Assembly (NCBI GenBank): GCA_937870845.1 | Contig: CALMZR010000041.1 | Span: forward strand, 1 to 48,351 | Source: an uncultured Chloroflexota bacterium | GTDB taxonomy: Bacteria; Chloroflexota; Chloroflexia; Thermomicrobiales; UBA6265 | DNA: 48,351 bases | Reading direction: 5' to 3' | Part shown: positions 30,325 to 40,000 of the stretch, one piece after another | Position numbering within the stretch: position 1 is the first letter of the stretch | Layout: each line of letters starts with the position of its first letter | The notes under the pieces: generated by a model | What the model saw: only the letters and a program-made list of their open reading frames with translations | Databases searched by the model: none | What the model was told of the DNA's origin: nothing | Made by a program: the position numbers and the translations under genes

Positions 30325-32312
30325 ATATCCTCCGGGCGCGAAATGTCGCCCTGGGCGCCGTTCAGGTCCCTGCCATCTCGGGGCCGCTCGACGAGCTCGG
30401 CGTCGATGATCTCATCCGCGGCCGGCTCGCGCAGACTCTGCGGAATCCAGACCGCGGCCGGATCGGAGAGCACTGCCGCCCGCGCGCCCGCCGGCAGCGC
30501 GCGCTCCTCCCCGATCCGGTGCCGCAGCGCCCGCATGTCGCTATCGACCGCGGTCAGCTCTGTCCGCATCCGTTCCAGATGCTCGTGCTGGGAGCGCACG
30601 AACCGCGTGTACGGCGCGATCGCCTCTCGCACCCGATCCATCGACCGCGCCAGCTCGTGCTCGAATTGCTCGCGCATCACCTCGATCAGCCGCTGCTCCA
30701 ACTCCTCGGCCTTGGCGTGGAAATCGCGCTTCGCCTGCCGCCGCTTGTTCGGCAGCACGAACAACCCCAGCCCGGCCAGCAGGCTCGCCGCCAGGATGCC
30801 CGTGACATCGACGGCGACGGTGCTCGCCGCCGCCACCACCAGCGCCCCCAGCCCGACGGCGCCCGCCTCGGCCACCGCGACCGTCGCCACCGCGTTGCGC
30901 ACCGATTCGGCGAGCTGATTCGCCTCCGCGTCGAGGTCGTACCGCTCGACCTCCTCCTGCGTCCGCTTGGCGACCGATTCCAGCAACGAGCGCCGGTCGT
31001 AACGGAACTGCCCGCCGACCTCCCCGATCAGCCCTTCCTCGTACTGCGTCAGGCGCCGCCGGTCGATGTAGTCGGTCACGCTCTGCCAGATGCGCAGGTC
31101 CTGCTCCACCATCCAGTCGATCAGCTCATCGACGACGGTGTCGATCTGGGACTCCGTGTTCGCCACCACCTGCCGCTCGAACTCGCCGCGAATCTTGTCC
31201 TTGTTCAGCAGATCGAAAACCCGCCCGATGCGGATCGTCTCTTCGAAAAAGGCGTCGCCGCGCTGCAGCATGCGGGCGATGATGTTCTCCACCCGCGTCA
31301 GGTGATAGGCGAACTGCCGCCGCATGTCCTCCTGGTACGCCGTGAGCTGGCGCTCGATGTTGTCGATCGTCGCCAGGTCGTCGCGCAGCACGGTCAGCCG
31401 CTCGTCGGCGACGTGCAGGTACTTCTCCGTGATGCGCTCCCCCACGCCCAAGGGACTGAGCAGCTTGAGGCGAATCCGTCCTTCCTCGTCCAGCGTGCTG
31501 AAGATGTACTCCTCCAGCGGCCCGAACCGGCTCGCCGCCCACAGCCGAGCCCGTTCCTCGGGGTTGCGCTCGCCGAGCGCCTTCGCTTGCTGCGCCAGCA
31601 GCGACGACACCGCAAACACATCCGGGGTGAAGCCCAATAGCCGCTCGATGCTCTCGCTGACGAAGTCGGCCACCTCCTGCACCGCCGCCTCGTCGCGCAG
31701 AAGATCGGCCTTGTTGATGATGACGACGATCTTCTTGCCCCAGTCCTGGATCGTCTCCATGAATTCCCGCTCGCTCTCCGTGAACGGGCGGTCGGCCGAG
31801 GTGACGAACAGGACCATGTCGGAGCGCGGCACGAACTGCTGCGTGAGCTGCTCGTGTTCGCGAATGATGGCGTTGGTGCCGGGGGTGTCGACGACGGTGA
31901 TCTCGTCCAGGAACTCCGCGGGTTGATCGCGCACGATGACGCCGTCCGGCTGCATCGTCACAGCCGGCTCGGGTCCGTAGCGCAGCAGGTTGATGACCGA
32001 CGTCGTCGGCGTCACGCCTTCCGGCATCACGTCGGCCCCGATCAGGGCATTGATGAAGGCCGACTTGCCAGCGTTGAACTCCCCGACCACCACCAGCAGG
32101 AAGAGCGCCGTCAGGTGGTCCGCGGCGCGCCGCACCGCGGCCTCGTCCTCTTCGGCGGCCGGGAACCGGTCGAGCGTGTCGGCCAACCGCTGCAGCAGAC
32201 CCAACTCGTCCTCGATCAACTGGTGCTGCTGCTCGGTCAGCAGCGCCCCCGCGCTCGGCTCCTGGCCGTCGCGGCGGGCGCGCCCCGGCAACTGGAACAG
32301 ACGTCGACTCAT
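30321..32312 (-). CDS. Bacterial dynamin-like GTPase
   Basis: A 663-residue large GTPase. G1 is GEFNAGKSAFINAL (about residue 80), the G2 Thr lies in VTPTTSVINLL, G3 is VVDTPGTN (about 139) and G4 is INKADLL (about 200). A long helical stalk follows. Around residues 484-525 there is a hydrophobic hairpin, VGLGALVVAAASTVAVDV and GILAASLLAGLGLFVLP, the expected membrane paddle. The C-terminal part returns to helices. Such proteins remodel or fuse membranes and help cells withstand membrane stress or phage. The ATG at 32312 follows GGGAG. Unlike many bacterial dynamins there is no second paralogue beside it. The genes upstream on the same strand encode a CsbD-like protein and TerC. Confidence 0.9.
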   Translation of the reverse strand: MSRRLFQLPGRARRDGQEPSAGALLTEQQHQLIEDELGLLQRLADTLDRFPAAEEDEAAVRRAADHLTALFLLVVVGEFNAGKSAFINALIGADVMPEGVTPTTSVINLLRYGPEPAVTMQPDGVIVRDQPAEFLDEITVVDTPGTNAIIREHEQLTQQFVPRSDMVLFVTSADRPFTESEREFMETIQDWGKKIVVIINKADLLRDEAAVQEVADFVSESIERLLGFTPDVFAVSSLLAQQAKALGERNPEERARLWAASRFGPLEEYIFSTLDEEGRIRLKLLSPLGVGERITEKYLHVADERLTVLRDDLATIDNIERQLTAYQEDMRRQFAYHLTRVENIIARMLQRGDAFFEETIRIGRVFDLLNKDKIRGEFERQVVANTESQIDTVVDELIDWMVEQDLRIWQSVTDYIDRRRLTQYEEGLIGEVGGQFRYDRRSLLESVAKRTQEEVERYDLDAEANQLAESVRNAVATVAVAEAGAVGLGALVVAAASTVAVDVTGILAASLLAGLGLFVLPNKRRQAKRDFHAKAEELEQRLIEVMREQFEHELARSMDRVREAIAPYTRFVRSQHEHLERMRTELTAVDSDMRALRHRIGEERALPAGARAAVLSDPAAVWIPQSLREPAADEIIDAELVERPRDGRDLNGAQGDISRPEDI

Positions 32313-32453
32313 CCGGCTCCCCTCGTGCCCCGTGGCGGTTTCCAACAGCGCCCCGGTGGCGAGTTCACACGGAGCATGGAGGATGCCGTCAATTCTGACA
32401 AGTCATAACGGCCCCGGCCCAGCGGCAGGCGAGCGCCATCACCCCGACCACCC

Positions 32454-32483
32454 GTGTCATTCCGACGAAGGAGGAATCTCGGC
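32454..32483 (+). repeat. Dispersed repeat, shorter variant, copy 4
   Basis: GTGTCATTCCGACGAAGGAG, then GAATCTCGGC. A partial inverted counterpart, the reverse complement of GTCAGTCCGAGCGGAGCGAG, lies at about 32517-32536. The gap 32313-32564 has no gene. A weak minus-strand promoter (TTGTCA and CATGCT) may lie near 32373-32403. Confidence 0.7.
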
Positions 32484-32564
32484 GCCACGGTCCGGGCGGC
32501 CGGGGAAGCCACGACGCTCCTCGCTCCGCTCGGACTGACGCGGTTTCTGCACAGCGCGTTAGCC

Positions 32565-33098
32565 TCAGTTGATGGACCCGTCCTGATTCGACCGCGCCGC
32601 ATCGGCCGCGCCCTTCACGTCGGTTTCGGCCCCGGCGAACCGGGATTCGATGTCGCCCTTCAGATGCTGCAGCTCGCCCTCTCGAGCGAGGTCCCGATTG
32701 CCGGTGAAATCGCCGAGAGCCTCTTTGGCGACGCCCACCACCTTGTCGAACGTCCCAGGCGCCCACTCTGCCAGCTTCTCCCCCTGTGCCGCCGCAATCG
32801 TCGCTGCGCCGGCCGTCGCCGCCTTGGCGTCGCCCATCCAGCTTTGGATCGTGTCCCGGTCGACCTCGTCGATCCAGGATCGAATCGCGCCAGCGTTGAC
32901 CTTCCCCTCCACGGAGCCGATCGCTTCCCTCGCCCGCGCAATAAGCGCGTCTGCGTCCACGTCGTGCCCGGCGCGTTCCGCCGACTCACGCAACCGGGCC
33001 TTGATCGACTCGAAATCGACCTCCCCCTCGCCGTCGCCGACGGCTTCCCGCAGTCGGGCCTTGATCTCATCGAAACGGCCCCTCTGGTCGCCGCCCAT
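32565..33098 (-). CDS. CsbD-like stress protein with helical N-terminus
   Basis: A 177-residue hydrophilic, mostly helical protein. Residues about 1-75 contain two similar segments, FDEIKARLREAVGDGEGEVD and FESIKARLRESAERAGHDVD. The C-terminal 60 residues, including FDKVVGVAKEALGDFTG and REGELQHLKGDIE, match the CsbD-like family, whose small members are induced by general stress. The ATG at 33098 follows GGAGGG. No signal peptide is seen. The role of the long N-terminal part is unknown. Confidence 0.7.
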   Translation of the reverse strand: MGGDQRGRFDEIKARLREAVGDGEGEVDFESIKARLRESAERAGHDVDADALIARAREAIGSVEGKVNAGAIRSWIDEVDRDTIQSWMGDAKAATAGAATIAAAQGEKLAEWAPGTFDKVVGVAKEALGDFTGNRDLAREGELQHLKGDIESRFAGAETDVKGAADAARSNQDGSIN

Positions 33099-33136
33099 GC
33101 TCGGTCCCTCCTTCGTAACTCCGGCTCTCTCGCAAC

Positions 33137-33922
33137 TCACGCGCTGGTCCGTGCGCCCCGCGCGGCCGCGGTCGCCACGCCCTGGTTGATGAGCGGCTGA
33201 TGGAGCCGCACCGGCTCGGCCTTGGCGCGCACCCGCAGATTGATGATCTCCACGAAGACCGAGAAGGCCATCGCGAAGTAAACGTATCCCTTCGGAATGT
33301 GCTGGCCCAGGCCCTCCGCCACCAGCGTCATCCCGATCAGGAGCAGGAAGCTCAGCGCCAGAATCTTCACCGTCGGGTGCTGATTGACGAAGTCGCTCAA
33401 CGGCTTGGCAGCCACCAGCATGACCCCGACCGCGATCACCACGGCGATCACCGCGATGGTGATGTTCTCGGTCAGCCCGATCGCGGTGATCACCGAATCG
33501 AGCGAAAAGACGATATCCAGCAGCACGATCTGGCTGATGACGCTGGCGAACGAAACCGTCCCGATCCCGGCCTCCCGCTCGTCTTCGTCGCCTTCCAGCT
33601 TGTGGTGAATCTCGGTCGTCGACTTGTAGAGCAGGAAAAGACCGCCGCCGATCAGGATCAGGTCGCGGCCGGTAAACGGGTGGCCCGCGACACTGAACAA
33701 CTCCTGCGTCAGCCCGAAGATGAACCCGATCGAGAAGAGCAGGCCGATGCGCATGAACATCGCCAGCAGCAACCCGACCGTGCGCGCCCTGCCGCGCTGC
33801 TCCGGCGGCAGTCGATCCGAAAGGATGGAAATGAAGACGATGTTGTCGACGCCGAGCACGATCTCCAGCGCGGCCAGGGTCAGCAACGCGGTCCAGAATG
33901 CTGGATCGGACAACATCTCCAC
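33137..33922 (-). CDS. TerC family integral membrane protein
   Basis: A 261-residue membrane protein with about seven helices. ALEIVLGVDNIVFISILSDR carries the conserved Asp of the first helix, and LDIVFSLDSVITAIGLTE carries the conserved S-L-D-S of the fourth. TerC proteins are linked to tellurite resistance and to export of metal ions such as manganese, and some supply metal to secreted enzymes. The GTG at 33922 (then GAG ATG) follows AGGAGG at 8 nt. It precedes the CsbD-like gene by 38 nt on the same strand. Confidence 0.92.
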   Translation of the reverse strand: MEMLSDPAFWTALLTLAALEIVLGVDNIVFISILSDRLPPEQRGRARTVGLLLAMFMRIGLLFSIGFIFGLTQELFSVAGHPFTGRDLILIGGGLFLLYKSTTEIHHKLEGDEDEREAGIGTVSFASVISQIVLLDIVFSLDSVITAIGLTENITIAVIAVVIAVGVMLVAAKPLSDFVNQHPTVKILALSFLLLIGMTLVAEGLGQHIPKGYVYFAMAFSVFVEIINLRVRAKAEPVRLHQPLINQGVATAAARGARTSA

Positions 33923-33943
33923 GTTCCGGCCCTCCTCGGCGCC

Positions 33944-34609
33944 TCAGCCGCTGCGGGATCGGCGCGGTTCCGACTGCCGGACGGGCGCCATCCCGTCGGG
34001 TGTTGCAGCGGAACTCTGCAGAGCCGCAAGTGCTTCCGACCCCATCCCATCGGGAAGCACGCGCTCCCCCGCGGCCAATGATGCCGCGAAACCGTCCCGC
34101 GTTGCGAATCGCCGCGACCAGTCCGCGGGACGAAAGTAGGCCACCTCCAATCGAGACCCCGTCTCCGCCGGCGCGACGGCGATCCGCACCCGCGCGACGA
34201 TCCCGTCCAGCGTCTCGATGTCCACGGATCCGATGACGACGAGGTAGACCGGATCCTTCGGTGAACGGAGGCCACCGGCCAACCAGACAGCCGTCAGCCC
34301 CTCGATGCGCTCGATGGCCGCCGACAGCACCGTCTCGACCGGCAACGCCCGCACAACCAGCGCGGTCAGCGGTTCGAGCAGGGGCCAGGCCGCATCAGGC
34401 GCATACAACCGCGCATTGCCCCGCCGCTCGTCACGCAGCAACCCGAGTCGGGTCAGTTTGTAGCACTCGTGCTGCAAGCTGCTGACCGGCAATCCGAGTC
34501 GCCGCGACATGTCGGTCAGCGAGAATGCCAGATGCGGCCGCGGCAGGAGCAGGGCGAGCACGGCCGACCGCACGCGGGAGGAAAAGAGCTCGGCGAGCAG
34601 CTCCGACAC
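33944..34609 (-). CDS. Winged-helix protein with nucleotidyltransferase-like C-terminal domain
   Basis: A 221-residue protein. Residues 1-75 form a winged helix: SRVRSAVLALLLPRPHLAFS, MSRRLGLPVSSLQHECYKL (the recognition region) and LGLLRDERRGNARLYAPD (the wing). The following part, GLTAVWLAGGLRSPKDPVYLVVIGSVDIETLDGI, resembles the MNT-type nucleotidyltransferase fold seen in a common class of ArsR-like proteins, but its catalytic residues are not clear. It is probably a DNA-binding regulator, and the TerC gene starts 21 nt downstream. The GTG start at 34609 has only a weak ribosome binding site. Confidence 0.7.
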   Translation of the reverse strand: MSELLAELFSSRVRSAVLALLLPRPHLAFSLTDMSRRLGLPVSSLQHECYKLTRLGLLRDERRGNARLYAPDAAWPLLEPLTALVVRALPVETVLSAAIERIEGLTAVWLAGGLRSPKDPVYLVVIGSVDIETLDGIVARVRIAVAPAETGSRLEVAYFRPADWSRRFATRDGFAASLAAGERVLPDGMGSEALAALQSSAATPDGMAPVRQSEPRRSRSG

Positions 34610-34678
34610 GGTTTCCGCTTTCTGCGACCCCGGCCCCGGTTCCGGCCGATCCGCATCGTACCAGAGCCCAGCCCGCGC

Positions 34679-35584
34679 TCAGGCGCGCATCCAGAGCGAT
34701 TGCCCGTCGCGAACCTCGTGCGCAACGAGGCCTTCGCGGTGCAGATGGCTCAGGTAGGCGAAGACCGTCGGCTGCAACAGGTAAAACGACGGCGCATCGG
34801 CGGCCGGGGCCTCGAAACGGATGAGCACGTCCCGCAGCAGCGATTCCGCCGTCCTCGGCTCCTTCGTCAGTTCGAGGACCGCGTCGGCGACCCACATCGC
34901 CAGAGTGAAGTTCACGGCAATCAGCGCATCGAGCGCCCCGTCTTCGAGCACGGGGCCGTGGCCGGGAACCGCGACCCGATGGGGGACCGCCCGCGCCCGA
35001 TCCAGCGCCGACAGGTGATCGGTCAGGGAAAAGAGGTACGGGATGCGGTAGCGGTCCAGCACCATTTCCGGCAACACCACATCGGCGCAGAAGAACACGT
35101 CCCCCACGACAAATCCGAGTTGCCCAGGCGAGTGGCCGAAGAGCGGAATTGCCTCGACTCGAACACCGCCGATTACATGAGGTCCAGGCTGCAGCACGGC
35201 GTCGACGGGACTCGGATCGGCGAGCAGAAAGCCTCCTCGCAGACTGGTCGGCGGATCGGCGCCCCCGAAGAGCAACGCCGGCTGCAAGAGTGGGTAGCGC
35301 AACGTCGCCTCGTCGACCGCGGGAGCATGCACCGCCGCCCCGGAGCGCTTCACCACCGTCGCATTGCCCCCAAAATGGTCGGCGTGCGCGTGCGTCGTCA
35401 GGATGGCCGCTGCCTCCGCGCCCAACTCCTCGCGCACCGCCTTGAGCGCCTTCTTCGCGCTCGTGCCGTTGAGCCCGGTGTCGACGAGGACCGCTCGCCC
35501 ATCCTCACCAACCAGAACGCCAATATTCACGCCGCCCGGAAGCACCCAAACCCCCGCCCCAAGCTCGATCAGGTTCAACACCAC
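34679..35584 (-). CDS. MBL-fold metallo-hydrolase, glyoxalase II-like
   Basis: A 301-residue protein with the motif THAHADHFGG (H-x-H-x-D-H, about residues 64-73), the His in FGHSPGQLGF, the Asp in FCADVV and the His in VPGHGPVLEDG. After the catalytic core a helical C-terminal section (about 220-300), FEAPAADAPSFYLLQPTVFAYLSHLHREGLVAHEV, resembles a winged-helix tail as found in some long MBL proteins. The substrate is unknown. It lies 69 nt before the regulator gene on the same strand. Confidence 0.87.
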   Translation of the reverse strand: MVLNLIELGAGVWVLPGGVNIGVLVGEDGRAVLVDTGLNGTSAKKALKAVREELGAEAAAILTTHAHADHFGGNATVVKRSGAAVHAPAVDEATLRYPLLQPALLFGGADPPTSLRGGFLLADPSPVDAVLQPGPHVIGGVRVEAIPLFGHSPGQLGFVVGDVFFCADVVLPEMVLDRYRIPYLFSLTDHLSALDRARAVPHRVAVPGHGPVLEDGALDALIAVNFTLAMWVADAVLELTKEPRTAESLLRDVLIRFEAPAADAPSFYLLQPTVFAYLSHLHREGLVAHEVRDGQSLWMRA

Positions 35585-35637
35585 CTACCCTCTTCTCACG
35601 CCCCGAAACTCGGGTCCGAATTCACCCCCCACACCCG

Positions 35638-35669
35638 GTGTCATTCCGAGCGCGGCGAGGAATCTCGAC
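35638..35669 (+). repeat. Dispersed 32-bp repeat, copy 5
   Basis: GTGTCATTCCGAGCGCGGCG, then AGGAATCTCGAC, in the gap between the MBL gene and pyrB. Confidence 0.8.
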
Positions 35670-35783
35670 CCGGCGCAAACGCGCTCTCGCCAGCACCGAG
35701 CTCCTTCCCCGTCTTCGCCGGGAGTCAACGCCGCCACTTCGCCTTCACAGGCATCATGCAGCCGCTCCGATCGCTCCGGGCAA

Positions 35784-35789
35784 TATACT
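35784..35789 (+). promoter_or_regulatory. Likely -10 box of pyrB
   Basis: TATACT, 20 nt before the GTG start. No good -35 box is visible, and the leader would be too short for a pyrimidine attenuator. Confidence 0.35.
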
Positions 35790-35809
35790 GGCCGTTCGGG
35801 AGGGCTACC

Positions 35810-36739
35810 GTGAATTCAGCACGCGCTTCGCAGATTCGCCACGTCGTCGAGGTGGCGCAGTTCGACCGCCCGGCGCTGGAGCGGCTCTTCGCCGCGGCCG
35901 ACCGCATGCGCGATCTGCCGCGCCGCGCCGCCCCACTGGCCGGCTACACGCTGGCCACCATCTTCTACGAGCCGTCCACCCGCACCCGCCTCTCGTTCGA
36001 GACGGCCATGCATCGCCTGGGCGGCAACGTCGTCTCCACCGAGAACGCCCGCGAGTTTTCTTCGGCCATCAAGGGCGAATCGGTCGAAGACACCATCCGC
36101 ATCGTCGAGGGCTACGCCGACGCCATCGTCATCCGCCACTACGAGCAAGGCGCCGCCCACCGCGCCGCCGCCGTCGCCTCCGTCCCCATCCTCAATGCCG
36201 GCGACGGCCCCGGCGAGCACCCCACCCAGGCCCTGCTCGACCTCTACACCATCCGCCACGAGTTGGGCCGCATCGACGGTCTCCGCATCGCCCTCGTCGG
36301 CGACCTCCGCTTCGGCCGCACCGCCCGCTCCCTCGCCCGCCTCCTTCGCCAAACGCGAGGGACCGAGCTGGTCTTCGTCTCCCCACTCGCCGTTCCGATG
36401 GGCGCCGACGTCCGCGCCGAGCTCGACCGCGCCGGCATCCCCTTCCGCGACGAGCCGGATCTCGATGCCGTCTTGCCCGACGTCGACGTCGTCTACCAGA
36501 CCCGCGTCCAGAAAGAGCGGTTCACCACCCCCGAAGAGTACGAAACTGCCCGCGGCCAATACGTCATCGACGCCGCCGCCATGCGCCGCCTCAACCCCGG
36601 CGCCGTCCTCCTCCACCCCCTCCCCCGCGTCGACGAGATCGCTGTCGAGGTCGACGCCGACCCCCGCGCCGCTTTCTTCCGCCAAGCCCACAACGGTGTC
36701 TTCGTCCGCATGGCGCTGCTGGAGCACGTGCTGAGGTAA
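35810..36739 (+). CDS. pyrB: Aspartate carbamoyltransferase catalytic subunit
   Basis: A 309-residue enzyme that joins carbamoyl phosphate and aspartate in pyrimidine synthesis. The carbamoyl-phosphate site FYEPSTRTRLSFETAM (about residue 50) has the S-T-R-T signature. GESVEDTIRI provides the Ser/Lys loop from the neighbouring subunit, HPTQALLDLYTI the central motif, and LHPLPRVDEI the aspartate-binding end. The length is normal for a catalytic chain. The GTG at 35810 has GGGAGGG upstream. No pyrI, pyrC or carbamoyl-phosphate synthetase gene lies beside it, so it stands alone here. Confidence 0.96.
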   Translation: MNSARASQIRHVVEVAQFDRPALERLFAAADRMRDLPRRAAPLAGYTLATIFYEPSTRTRLSFETAMHRLGGNVVSTENAREFSSAIKGESVEDTIRIVEGYADAIVIRHYEQGAAHRAAAVASVPILNAGDGPGEHPTQALLDLYTIRHELGRIDGLRIALVGDLRFGRTARSLARLLRQTRGTELVFVSPLAVPMGADVRAELDRAGIPFRDEPDLDAVLPDVDVVYQTRVQKERFTTPEEYETARGQYVIDAAAMRRLNPGAVLLHPLPRVDEIAVEVDADPRAAFFRQAHNGVFVRMALLEHVLR

Positions 36740-36740
36740 C

Positions 36741-36788
36741 GGGTGTCGGGGTGTCCGGGTGTCCGGGTGTCCGGGTGTCCGGGTGTCT
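36741..36788. repeat. 8-bp tandem repeat GGGTGTCC, six units
   Basis: Six consecutive units (GGGTGTCG, four GGGTGTCC, GGGTGTCT) begin 1 nt after the pyrB stop. Confidence 0.9.
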
Positions 36789-36872
36789 TACGAAATCCGG
36801 GTAGGCGCTGCCGGGTCGCGCGTGGAAGCCCCCGCGTCGGCACAAAGGCGCCCCCGCCCTACCTCCCGTAGC

Positions 36873-36899
36873 CTTTGCACTCTTTGCACCCTTTGCACC
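36873..36899. repeat. 9-bp tandem repeat, three units
   Basis: CTTTGCACT, CTTTGCACC, CTTTGCACC. The gap 36740-37015 holds this array and the flanking GTGTC arrays and no gene. Confidence 0.8.
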
Positions 36900-36992
36900 C
36901 TTCGCCGGCACGGCCCCGCCCTGCAACCGCCCCGATTCCGTGATCGCAGCCCTTGGTGCGCCCCGCCCTATTACCAATGACCCACAACCGAG

Positions 36993-37021
36993 GACCCCGA
37001 CACCCCGACACCCCGTCACCC
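36993..37021. repeat. Inverted counterpart of the GGGTGTC array
   Basis: GACCCCGACACCCCGACACC followed by CCGTCACCC, the complement of the repeat at 36741, about 200 bp apart. It touches the last two codons of the nuclease-helicase gene. Confidence 0.75.
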
Positions 37022-40000
37022 GACCAGCGGCGGATTCCCCCACACCTCCACCCGCTTGCCAGCCATCTCACCCTCCCACAGGGAGACCGTGCAGGTCCGA
37101 TAGAGCAGATCTTTCCAGAGCTGGGCGTTGGCGAAGGTCTCCTCGTCCGGGCTGAACAGGTCGAACACCGAGCGGGAGGCGACCAGGATCATCTTGTCGC
37201 GGGCGCGGCTGATGGCAACGGTCAGGCGCCGCGGGTCGTAAAGAAACGCCCCGGCTGCCAACAGATAGGCCGGGTCGCTCTCGGTCGCCGAAACGATAAT
37301 CGCGTCACGCTCCCCGCCCTGAAACCGCTCCACCGTATCCACCGCCCGTGCTGCGTCGTCCGGGTCCTCGGCTCCCGGCAGCGTCCGGCGCAAGGCTTCC
37401 TGGAGATTCGCCCGCTGCGCCCGGTGCGGCACGACCAGTCCAAACCCGTCCCGCACGCGGTAGCCCGCCTCGTGCAACGCCTCCAGTAGTGGGGCCGTCA
37501 GGTCCCGCTCGAAGTCGTTGCGGAGCTGGCTCTGCGCCTCGCCGTGGACCATGACCACCAGCGGATATGCCGGATCGAGGACGGCGCGCACGAAATCGCT
37601 CTCGTGCTCCATTGCCTGCAACCGCCCGTAACGGATGGAGTGGAAGTTCAGCTTGTCCTGGGCGTAGACGCTGCGGCGCAGAAACTCGGCCATGTCGCGA
37701 TCCAGCCGGAAGCTCTGCTCGAACTGGATCATCCGCGCGCCCGCCCGCTGCACGGTGTCGAACAGCGAGCGGTAGACGGCGTACTCCTGGAACGTCCGCC
37801 GCGTCTCGCTCTCCCAGTCGTGCTTGACGATCGGGGCCATCTGCCGATGGTCCCCCACAACCACGATCTGCCCATCCCCCTTCAGCGGCAACGCCGCCAT
37901 GATCGACTCGGGCAGGCTCAATTGCGACGCCTCGTCCAGGACCAGCAGATCGATGACTTCCTGAGCGAACAGACCGCCGCGCGCCTCGTCAGCCGCGGCG
38001 TAGGCGCCCCCCGGCGTCGAACCGACGATCGCGTGCTCCTCGCCTTCGAGGAGCGTCAGCGCCTTCAACTGCGTCTTCGGCCGCCGTCCCTTGGCATAGA
38101 GCGGCGTGACGCCCTCAGGGATTCCGTCGCGCGGCTGCAGCCGGAAAAGGGGCAAGGTCAGCAATCGAGCGTCGAAGTAGGTCGCGAAGACGTCCGGTCG
38201 CGCCTTCTGCATGTCTCGCAACGCCTGTTGCGCTTCCAGCACGTGCACCAGGAGGACATCGGTGGCGGCATGCGTCTTGGCGCCGACCAGCGCCCGGAAC
38301 GGCAGACCCGCCGCCATCGCCCCCTGCACCCGCGCCAGCGTGGCGAACGCCGTCGTGTAGCTCTTGCCCGTGCCTGGCGGCCCCTGCACGAGCAGCAGCG
38401 GCGCCTCCCCGTGCTTGCCGATCAGCTCGACCTTGCTGGGTTCGAAATCGTTCCCGATGCCGGCGGCGCGCATCGCCTGCAAGCCGGCCATGAACCGCGC
38501 CTGTCCCTCCTGGGCCAACGGCGGCCACGGAACCGCCTCGCCGCTGCCCGATTGGACGCGCGCGAAGAGCGTGTTGCGACCGCCGCCCAGGATGCCCTTC
38601 ACCACCTTGGCGCCCCAGTACCCGAACAGATTGTTGGGGTCGGGGTCGATGCTGTACAGCTCGCCGTCGATCAGATCTTCGTCGTGGCCGCCGAAGAGAA
38701 ACCCGGGTGGATCGCCGCTCTGCATCGGTGGCGACGAGGTGACGTGCAGCCACGCGCTCGTCGCGGCGCCTTCGGCATCCCGCGCGACCTCGATCCGCGA
38801 AAGACCCAGGCGCATGCGGTAGAGCAGCGCCTTCGCCGTCGGCGTGAGATCGACGCGCTCCGCGGCCGGCAGCCGCTCGTCCTGCATCCAGCGCCGGGCC
38901 AGGACGACCCAGTCGCCGTCTTTCATCGTCGAGAGCGCCAGCGCATCGTCCAGTGTGATGCCCGTGTCTTGCACATCGAGCCGCAGCCGAATCGGCCCCG
39001 GGATCTCCACCGCCGTCGACAGCGCCCGCTCCTCCTTCGGGATCGCCGCCTTCGCGGCGTCCGGGTTGCGCGCGAAGTAATCCGCCTTCTGTGCCGCATG
39101 GAGCGCGGCGCGCCGCCGATTCTCGCGGACCGCCTCGGCGACGCCCGGAAGCTGATCGTCATCGAAATACCGAACCAGGAGCGCGTCGCCCGCGACGACC
39201 CGTCGCTCCGGAGGCGCCAGCCGCTCGGCCTTCCACGCGGCCAGCTCGACGTGGCGCTCGATCGTGACGAACTCCTGCAGCGCCTCGGCCAAACCGCGCG
39301 CCTTCCCGTCGAACGTCGCCAGATCGGGGATGGCGAAATTGGTCTTGGCCGTGTCGCGGTTGCCGCGAAAGTCGTTCGAGATGTGCTCCAGCGCCGCCAG
39401 ACGCCGGTCTAGGAACCCCTCGAGCAACGGGACGGTCGCCCGCCGGTACGCCGCGTAGGGGTCCTTCTCCTCCGAATCCACCGGCAGGGCCTCCCAGGCG
39501 GCATAGGCATACTCCAGCGGAATCTCGCTGCTGAACCGGGACCGGCGCGTCGACCATGGAATTCGCTCCTGGTCGCCCCCCTCGCCGGCCGGAAAGCGCC
39601 CGAGCGCATCGAACAACCGCTCGCGAAAAATCTCCCGGTACGGCTCCCCGGCGTTCCAGTCGAACCGAACGCCGTTCGGGTACGCCGACGACGCCACCGA
39701 CTGCAGCGACTGGCCGACGAACGGGTAGTTCTTCAGTTCCCGAATCTCCCGATCGAGAAACGTCGCCACCGGCGAGTCGAACGCCGCCAACTGGGTGATG
39801 AAGTCGTACAGCGGCGTCGCGGCCAGGACCTCCCCCGCGTGCCGCCCCAGCGCCGCGAGCAGCAGCCGTTGCTCGGACTGGTCGAAGAAGATGAGGTGGA
39901 TCGGCGCGGTGGCGAGTCCGTCGTCATCCGGGGCCGCCAGCTCGGCCACGGCGCGGATCGTCTCGCCGATCCACCGCACCAGCAGCGCGCGCTCGGTCTC

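Noticed and set aside
30216-31640. A 474-codon open frame on the plus strand opposite the dynamin-like gene
   Set aside because: It mirrors the dynamin codons, is full of Arg, Pro, His and Leu, matches no domain, and is a normal side effect of high GC.
34469-35809. Extension of the pyrB frame upstream to 34469
   Set aside because: It would run antisense through two minus-strand genes with clear motifs. The GTG at 35810, with its ribosome binding site, gives a normal-length enzyme.
36741-37021. A CRISPR array
   Set aside because: The units are 8-9 bp direct repeats with no spacers, and no cas genes are nearby. The Cas4-like domain at 41 kb belongs to a helicase fusion.
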